From: Dehalococcoidia bacterium
Lineage (GTDB): Bacteria; Chloroflexota; Dehalococcoidia; DSTF01; JALHUB01
DNA length: 9,010 nt
Direction: 5' to 3'
Assembly: GCA_022865685.1 (NCBI GenBank)
Contig: JALHUB010000194.1
Location: 1-9,010, forward strand
Shown: positions 4,736-9,010 of the stretch, in pieces
How positions within the stretch are numbered: position 1 is the first letter of the stretch
How the letters are laid out: the number at the start of each line of letters is the position of its first letter
Translations under genes and position numbers: made by a program
The notes under the pieces: model-generated
Told to the model about the DNA's origin: nothing
The model's input: only the letters and a program-made list of their open reading frames with translations
The model's database searches: none

Positions 4736-6367
4736 GTGATAAGTAAAGCGCGCTCCCGATGGCTGCTTCCGGCGACCGTGGCGTCGGGCATCGTCATTCT
4801 CGCCGCTCTCTGGTACACCACGTCGCATTCGTCGCACGCGAATCCGCCCGCGCCTGTCGTGACCTATAGCGAAGGCGTCGCTGGCACGTTCAGTCGCATC
4901 AACCCGCTGTACGACTCCTTCAACGAGGTCGACTCCGACCTGGCGGCGCTCGTCTTCTCCGGCCTGACGCGCCTGGGACCGGACGGCACGGTGCTGCCGG
5001 ACCTGGCGGAGAGCTGGGCCATAAGCGACGACGGTCTGACGTATACGTTCCACCTTCGTCCGCGGGTCACTTGGCACGACGGCGAGCCGTTCACGGCCGA
5101 CGACGTAGTTTTCACCTACTCCGCCATCCAGGACCCGAACTCCCGCGGCGAGCCGGACCTGGAGGAGCTGTTCCGCAACCTCAGCGTCGCCAAGATCGAC
5201 GACGAGACCGTCGAGATCCGCCTGACGCAGCCCTTCGCGCCGGTCCTCGCCCACCTCACTGTCGGCATCCTGCCGGCGCACCTCTTGAAGACCCTCGACG
5301 CGGACGCGCTCTATTCAGGCCCCTTCAACCAGCGGCCGGTGGGCACCGGGCCGTTCCGGTTGACAGACCTCTCTTCCGAGCACGCCGTCCTCGACGCTAA
5401 TCCGTCGTATCATTCCGGCGAGCCGAATGTGCGCCGGTTCGAGCTTCGCTTTTACCCGGATGAGCCTTCGCTGCTCACGGCGTTGAAGGACGGCGAGGTG
5501 CAGGGCGCCTTCTTCCGCTCTTCCCTCAACGGCGACGACCGTCAGCTCCTGGAGAGCAACGCGAATTGGCAGGTGCTCCACCTTCCTTCGACGACATCGA
5601 CCGTCCTCTACTTCAACGTCGGCACGCCGCCGCTGCAGGACCGGAAGATCAGGCAGGCGCTCGCCCACGCCACGGACAGGATGGGGTTCATCGCCAACGT
5701 ACTCCAGGGTCAGGCGGTGCCAGCGAACAGCCCGATTCCGGCCGGCACGTGGTCGTATTCGGCCGTCCTCGACCGCTACACATACGATCTGGCTGAGGCG
5801 GCCAGGCTGCTCGACGAAGAGGGTTGGATAATGCAGCCCAACGGCATCCGGGCGAAGAATGGCCAGGAGATGCGGCTCAGCATCATCACCAATGAGGACT
5901 CGCAGCGGCTGGCCATCGCCCAGGCGATCGGGCAGACGTGGACGGCGCTCGGCATCCCTACGGAGGTCTCCGCCCAGGGCCCGACGACTCTCCTTCGCGA
6001 CTTCCTGACGCCGCGGCTCTTCCTCGTCGCTCTCTACGGCTTCGACGGCGGCCCGGACCCCGACCCCTATCCCGCGTACCACACTTCGCAGGCGAGGCCG
6101 GGCGGCGGGAATCTCTCCGGATTCAGTAGTCCGGACGCTGACCTACTCCTGCAGACGGCGCGCCAGATCACCGACGTCGCGTCGCGCATGGCGCTGTACC
6201 GCCAGTTCCAGGAGGTGTTTGCGAGCGAGGTGCCCAGCCTGCCGCTGTACCACCGGACGTTCACGTACGTGGTCGGCAAGCATTTGCAGGGCGTAGGACA
6301 GCCCGTGCTCTTCAACTCGAGCTCTCGGTTCACTGACGTCAGGGAGTGGCGCACGGATGGCGGATAG
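4736..6367 (+). CDS. ABC transporter solute-binding protein, peptide/nickel family (SBP_bac_5)
   Basis: This 543-residue protein is an extracytoplasmic binding protein of the DppA/OppA type, which delivers oligopeptides or similar ligands to an ABC importer. The family signature appears as DLAESW at 89-94 followed by LTYTFHLR, then WHDGEPFTADDVVFTY from 113, the strongest SBP_bac_5 motif. The C-terminal half has the expected second lobe. Residues 9-27 form a hydrophobic signal or anchor segment after a basic start. No lipobox cysteine follows it, so the protein may be membrane-tethered by an uncleaved helix or released by signal peptidase I. Start GTG 4736 has only GGGG upstream. No permease or ATPase gene is next to it, so the substrate cannot be named. 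Its last 11 bases overlap the next gene. Confidence 0.93.
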   Translation: MISKARSRWLLPATVASGIVILAALWYTTSHSSHANPPAPVVTYSEGVAGTFSRINPLYDSFNEVDSDLAALVFSGLTRLGPDGTVLPDLAESWAISDDGLTYTFHLRPRVTWHDGEPFTADDVVFTYSAIQDPNSRGEPDLEELFRNLSVAKIDDETVEIRLTQPFAPVLAHLTVGILPAHLLKTLDADALYSGPFNQRPVGTGPFRLTDLSSEHAVLDANPSYHSGEPNVRRFELRFYPDEPSLLTALKDGEVQGAFFRSSLNGDDRQLLESNANWQVLHLPSTTSTVLYFNVGTPPLQDRKIRQALAHATDRMGFIANVLQGQAVPANSPIPAGTWSYSAVLDRYTYDLAEAARLLDEEGWIMQPNGIRAKNGQEMRLSIITNEDSQRLAIAQAIGQTWTALGIPTEVSAQGPTTLLRDFLTPRLFLVALYGFDGGPDPDPYPAYHTSQARPGGGNLSGFSSPDADLLLQTARQITDVASRMALYRQFQEVFASEVPSLPLYHRTFTYVVGKHLQGVGQPVLFNSSSRFTDVREWRTDGG

Positions 6368-7214
6368 CCTGCCGGGGATCGTCACGCTCACCACAGACTT
6401 CGGCCTTTCGGGGCCCTACGTAGGGGCGATGAAAGGCGTGATTCTGTCCGTGAACCCGCGGGCGACGATTGTCGACATCACGCACGAGGTGCAGCCACAG
6501 CGCGTCGAGGAGGGCTGTTTCCTGCTTGGCGCCGCCTGGCCCCATTTCCCGTCCGGCAGCGTCCACGTCGCGGTCGTCGACCCCGGCGTCTGCAGCGAGC
6601 GGCGGGGGCTGGCAGTTGCGACGCCGGCGGGCTTCTTCGTCGGGCCGGACAACGGTGTGCTCTCAGCCGCCTTGCCCGACAGCGCCCGGCCGCGCGGGTT
6701 CCGCGGTATCGCGAAGCCGGTACGTCTGCCACAGGGCTGCGTCGCGGTCGCCATCAGCAACCCCGACTACGTGCGGCAGCCGCTGAGCCGGACGTTCCAC
6801 GGCCGCGACGTCTTTGCGCCCGTCGCTGCCCACCTGACGCTTGGCGTGGACATCGATACCTTTGGCGAGAGGGTCACGTCGATTCTAGCGTTGCCCCTAT
6901 TCAGGGCGGTGAGGAAGGCCGACGGCAGCCTGGCGGGCCGGGTCGTGCAAGTCGACCGTTTCGGCAACCTGGTCACCAACATCCGCGCCGTCGATATCGG
7001 CGGAAGCGACGTAACGGTGGAGGTTGAGGGAGCAGTCGTGCACGGCCTGACAACCACTTATGGCGACGGCGACGACCTAGTCGCGCTAATCGACAGCAGC
7101 GGTTATCTAGAAGTAGCGCTCCCACGCGGCAGCGCAGCCGAGTTGCTGGACGCGGGGCTAGACGCGCCGGTGACGGTCAGGCCGGTCATCGTGCGGCTAA
7201 AACGGCCACAGTAG
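6357..7214 (+). CDS. SAM hydroxide adenosyltransferase (DUF62 / SAM hydrolase family)
   Basis: This family includes enzymes that hydrolyse S-adenosylmethionine to adenosine and methionine; fluorinase and chlorinase are relatives. The 285-residue protein has the full family layout. TLTTDFG is at 10-16, YVGAMKG at 21-27, VVDPGV at 73-78, GPDNG at 96-100, TFHGRDVFAPVAAH at 146-159, and DRFGNLVTNI lies in the C-terminal domain. The Asp-Arg-His triad known for the hydrolases corresponds to D75, R82 and H148, with the D-to-R spacing of seven preserved, so hydrolysis is favoured over halogenation. The residue after VVDPGV is Cys79, where Gly is usual. ATG 6357 overlaps the upstream gene by 11 bp and has AGGGAG 10 bases before it. 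It is the last gene of the plus-strand run. Confidence 0.94.
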   Translation: MADSLPGIVTLTTDFGLSGPYVGAMKGVILSVNPRATIVDITHEVQPQRVEEGCFLLGAAWPHFPSGSVHVAVVDPGVCSERRGLAVATPAGFFVGPDNGVLSAALPDSARPRGFRGIAKPVRLPQGCVAVAISNPDYVRQPLSRTFHGRDVFAPVAAHLTLGVDIDTFGERVTSILALPLFRAVRKADGSLAGRVVQVDRFGNLVTNIRAVDIGGSDVTVEVEGAVVHGLTTTYGDGDDLVALIDSSGYLEVALPRGSAAELLDAGLDAPVTVRPVIVRLKRPQ

Positions 7215-7227
7215 CGCGTCGGAGATG

Positions 7228-7986
7228 CTACGGCGTCAGCGTCACGGGCACCGAGAAGAGGCTGACGACGCTGCCGTCCTGGGCGCTGGTGCTGAACGCC
7301 TCGATCATGCCCGGCTCAGACCCTCCGGGAGGGTATGAGAAGCTCAGATCCTGAGAGAAGGTCCCCCTGGCCGGCGCGCCCTCGGAGGCCAGCACGTTGG
7401 CACGCGCCAGCTCCTGCCCCAGCGAGTCCTTGATCACCACCACCAGCGCCGCCTCGAACACGCTGGCCGTACCCCTGACCGTGACGGGGCTCTTCACTTC
7501 GGCGCCGCACAGGGGCGAGTCGACGACGATGGCCGGCTGCTCGGGAGAGATGACTATCGGGACGGAGACGAGGTTCTGGACGCTGCCGTCCTTCGGGCTC
7601 TCGCTATAGACCTGGACGCGTCCGTCGGTCGCCTTGGAAGGCGGCGGGAAGGCGATCTGCGTTTCGAACGAGCCGGTCCCGGGCGCGCCTTCGCTGGCGG
7701 TCGTAAAGGTCTTGCAGAAGGTCTGGCTGCCGTCGGCGCTTTCGACGGCGATGACGACGGTCCCCTCGAAGACGCTGGCCGTGCCCTTCACAGTGATCGG
7801 CACCACCGCCTGGTCGCCGGAGCGCGGCTCATCGATTGTGATCGCCGCCTGCGTGGCGGTCGCCGCCGGCGTGGCGGTGACAGTCGCCTCGTGGGACGGC
7901 GCTTCCGCCTCCTTACACGCAGACAAGAACATTACGGACCCAACCGATACCACGAACATTGCTGCAAGCGGTTTTGCGCGACCCAT
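7228..7986 (-). CDS. Lipoprotein with two tandem Gmad2-like Ig domains (252 aa)
   Basis: The protein begins with a lipoprotein signal peptide: a basic start, a hydrophobic core, and the lipobox LSAC ending at Cys24. A Thr/Ala-rich linker (about 27-47) follows. Two Ig-like repeats come next, at about 49-146 and 153-250. Both contain GTASVFE and SEGAP at a 104-residue offset and end in a DGSV motif and a V-S-V-P strand. This matches the Gmad2 domain first noted in spore-germination proteins and common in Chloroflexota and Firmicutes extracellular proteins; the function is probably cell-surface binding or structure, which is inference. ATG 7986 is chosen because AGGTGG lies 7 bases upstream and the signal peptide starts there; the open frame to 8349 is not used. 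It converges on the SAM hydrolase gene with 13 bp between stops. Confidence 0.9.
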   Translation of the reverse strand: MGRAKPLAAMFVVSVGSVMFLSACKEAEAPSHEATVTATPAATATQAAITIDEPRSGDQAVVPITVKGTASVFEGTVVIAVESADGSQTFCKTFTTASEGAPGTGSFETQIAFPPPSKATDGRVQVYSESPKDGSVQNLVSVPIVISPEQPAIVVDSPLCGAEVKSPVTVRGTASVFEAALVVVIKDSLGQELARANVLASEGAPARGTFSQDLSFSYPPGGSEPGMIEAFSTSAQDGSVVSLFSVPVTLTP

Positions 7987-8016
7987 GGCTCTTCCACCTC
8001 TCTCCAGACTGCCCAT

Positions 8017-8022
8017 AGTATA
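8017..8022 (-). promoter_or_regulatory. -10-like element upstream of the lipoprotein gene
   Basis: On the minus strand, TATACT at 8022-8017 lies 31-36 bases before the lipoprotein ATG, at a reasonable distance for a short leader with the AGGTGG site. The -35 region 17 bases upstream is a poor match (TGTTAC). The same bases contain TATAAT on the plus strand at 8019-8024, which could serve fmt instead, with a 70-base leader, but its -35 is also poor. The assignment is therefore uncertain. Confidence 0.25.
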
Positions 8023-8099
8023 ATGCGCCTCGTCAAGAGGTAACAGGACTTCTCGATATCTTCTTCGGCCGGCCCGTCGAAAGACTGAGGAGGGCACTG

Positions 8100-9010
8100 G
8101 TGAGCCTGCGGATCGTCTTCCTGGGGACGTCCGGGTTCGCGCTGCCGGCTCTGCAGCGTCTCGTCGAGAGCGAGTACGAGATCGCGGGCGTGTGCACACA
8201 GCCGGACCGTCCGGCGGGCCGCGGCCGCCTTGAGAGACCGTCGCCGGTGAAGGAGATAGCTCTGCGATACGGACTGCCGGTCTTTCAGCCGCCGCGGATT
8301 GGCGCGCCGGAGTCGGTGGAGGCGCTGGCCGCGCTCCGGCCCGACGCAATGGTGGCCGCCGCCTACGGCCAGATCCTGCGGCAGCCGGTCCTTGACGTGC
8401 CCCCCTGTGGGGTGCTCAACATCCACCCCTCTCTACTGCCGCGTTACCGCGGGGCGTCGCCGGTGGCGGCGGCAATCCTGGCCGGCGAAAGCGAGACCGG
8501 CGTGACGATCATGCTCATGGTGCTCGCGCTCGACGAGGGGCCCATCCTCAGCCAGCGCCGCGTCGCCATCGATCCCCGCGACACGACGGGCACGCTGACG
8601 GAGCGCCTGGCCGGCGAAGGCGCGGACCTCCTGATGGAGACACTGCCTGCGTACATCGACGGCTCGCTGAAGCAGCGGCCTCAGGACGCATCACTCGCCA
8701 GCTACGTTTCGACGGTGAAGAAAGAAGACGGCCTCATCGACTGGGCGCTGCCCGCGGTGCAGATCTGGCGGCGGGTCCGCGCGTACAATCCGTGGCCCGG
8801 CGCTTACACGCATCTCGACGGCCCGGTCCTGCGAATTCATGAGGCGTGGCCGCTGGCGGGAGAGAGCGGTGAGCTGTCGGGCACCGTGGTCCCGCTGCCG
8901 CCGTCGGTCGACGAGGCCGCACGCGACGCCGGATTCGCGGTGCAGACGGGAGAGGGGCTTCTGGCGGCGCTGCGGGTGCAGAAGGAAGGACGCCGCGCCG
9001 TTCCGGCTAA
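8100..9010 (+). CDS. fmt: Methionyl-tRNA formyltransferase, partial (3' end beyond window)
   Basis: Fmt formylates the amino group of initiator Met-tRNA from 10-formyltetrahydrofolate, in the cytoplasm, allowing initiation with formylmethionine. The start is GTG 8100, preceded by AGGAGG at 8088-8093 with a 6-base spacer. The N-terminal FLGTSGFALPAL segment is at 7-18. The formyltransferase core shows N107 and H109 in NIHPSLLPRYRG, and D145 in LALDEGPIL; these correspond to the catalytic Asn-His-Asp of the family. The C-terminal domain includes AYNPWPGAYT, a typical Fmt motif. The frame stays open for 303 codons to the window end. Full-length proteins are about 310-320 residues, so only the last few residues should be missing. 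It diverges from the lipoprotein gene across 113 bp. Confidence 0.96.
   Translation, partial: MSLRIVFLGTSGFALPALQRLVESEYEIAGVCTQPDRPAGRGRLERPSPVKEIALRYGLPVFQPPRIGAPESVEALAALRPDAMVAAAYGQILRQPVLDVPPCGVLNIHPSLLPRYRGASPVAAAILAGESETGVTIMLMVLALDEGPILSQRRVAIDPRDTTGTLTERLAGEGADLLMETLPAYIDGSLKQRPQDASLASYVSTVKKEDGLIDWALPAVQIWRRVRAYNPWPGAYTHLDGPVLRIHEAWPLAGESGELSGTVVPLPPSVDEAARDAGFAVQTGEGLLAALRVQKEGRRAVPA

Noticed and set aside
4478..6082. Two long minus-strand frames opposite secG and the solute-binding protein (4478-5281 and 5315-6082)
   Set aside because: Both are antisense shadows of high-GC genes, with no recognisable domain and no sensible ribosome-binding site.
7211..7231. GTAGC/GCTAC inverted repeat between the convergent stops, considered as a terminator
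   Set aside because: The stem is only 5 bp with an 11-base loop and no T tract on either side, so it is too weak to call.
7987..8349. N-terminal extension of the lipoprotein frame
   Set aside because: It runs into the fmt gene on the other strand, and the lipoprotein signal peptide starts exactly at ATG 7986 with a good ribosome-binding site.

Overview
This looks like a high-GC bacterial chromosome segment, most likely Chloroflexota and probably Dehalococcoidia-like. The lineage is inferred from three things: a YvcK protein with two N-terminal membrane helices, a GatB/YvcK/SecG/SAM-hydrolase/Fmt gene mix, and a lipoprotein made of tandem Gmad2-like domains. No ribosomal RNA or clade-specific marker is present, so the lineage is a judgement from protein style only.

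Left region (1-1514), accessory. Two 100-bp direct repeats lie exactly 1414 bp apart (1-100 and 1415-1514). The second half of each is the 3' part of a tRNA-Leu gene: anticodon loop, long variable arm, T arm, acceptor strand and CCA. The first 40-odd bases are not a tRNA 5' half, because no D arm is present. The 1.3 kb between them holds a 26-residue lysine-rich peptide gene, a structured non-coding stretch, a DUF3303-type gene with its own promoter-like and terminator-like sequences, and a small zinc-ribbon gene on the minus strand. The simplest reading is a small integrative element or island remnant at a tRNA-Leu attachment site. A transcribed tRNA-like RNA is the alternative. The five differences between the copies all fall in the anticodon loop, the variable arm and the position just after that arm, and two of them form a compensatory base-pair change.

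Central region (1537-7214), core housekeeping genes, all on the plus strand. The order is gatB (tRNA amidotransferase subunit B), a membrane-anchored yvcK/CofD-like regulator, secG, a peptide-type ABC transporter solute-binding protein, and a SAM hydroxide adenosyltransferase (DUF62). Spacing is tight: the last two genes overlap by 11 bp. yvcK and secG are joined by a hairpin that contains the yvcK stop codon and the likely secG ribosome-binding site, which suggests translational coupling. A promoter-like sequence just before the second repeat would make that repeat the 5' leader of the gatB transcript.

Right region (7228-9010). A minus-strand lipoprotein with two tandem Ig-like Gmad2-type domains converges on the SAM hydrolase gene. 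Divergent from it, fmt (methionyl-tRNA formyltransferase) begins at a GTG with a strong Shine-Dalgarno sequence and runs off the window end.

gatB and fmt both serve translation, secG serves protein export, and yvcK and the SAM hydrolase are metabolic or regulatory. The cluster therefore reads as ordinary core genome next to a small mobile or recombined patch.
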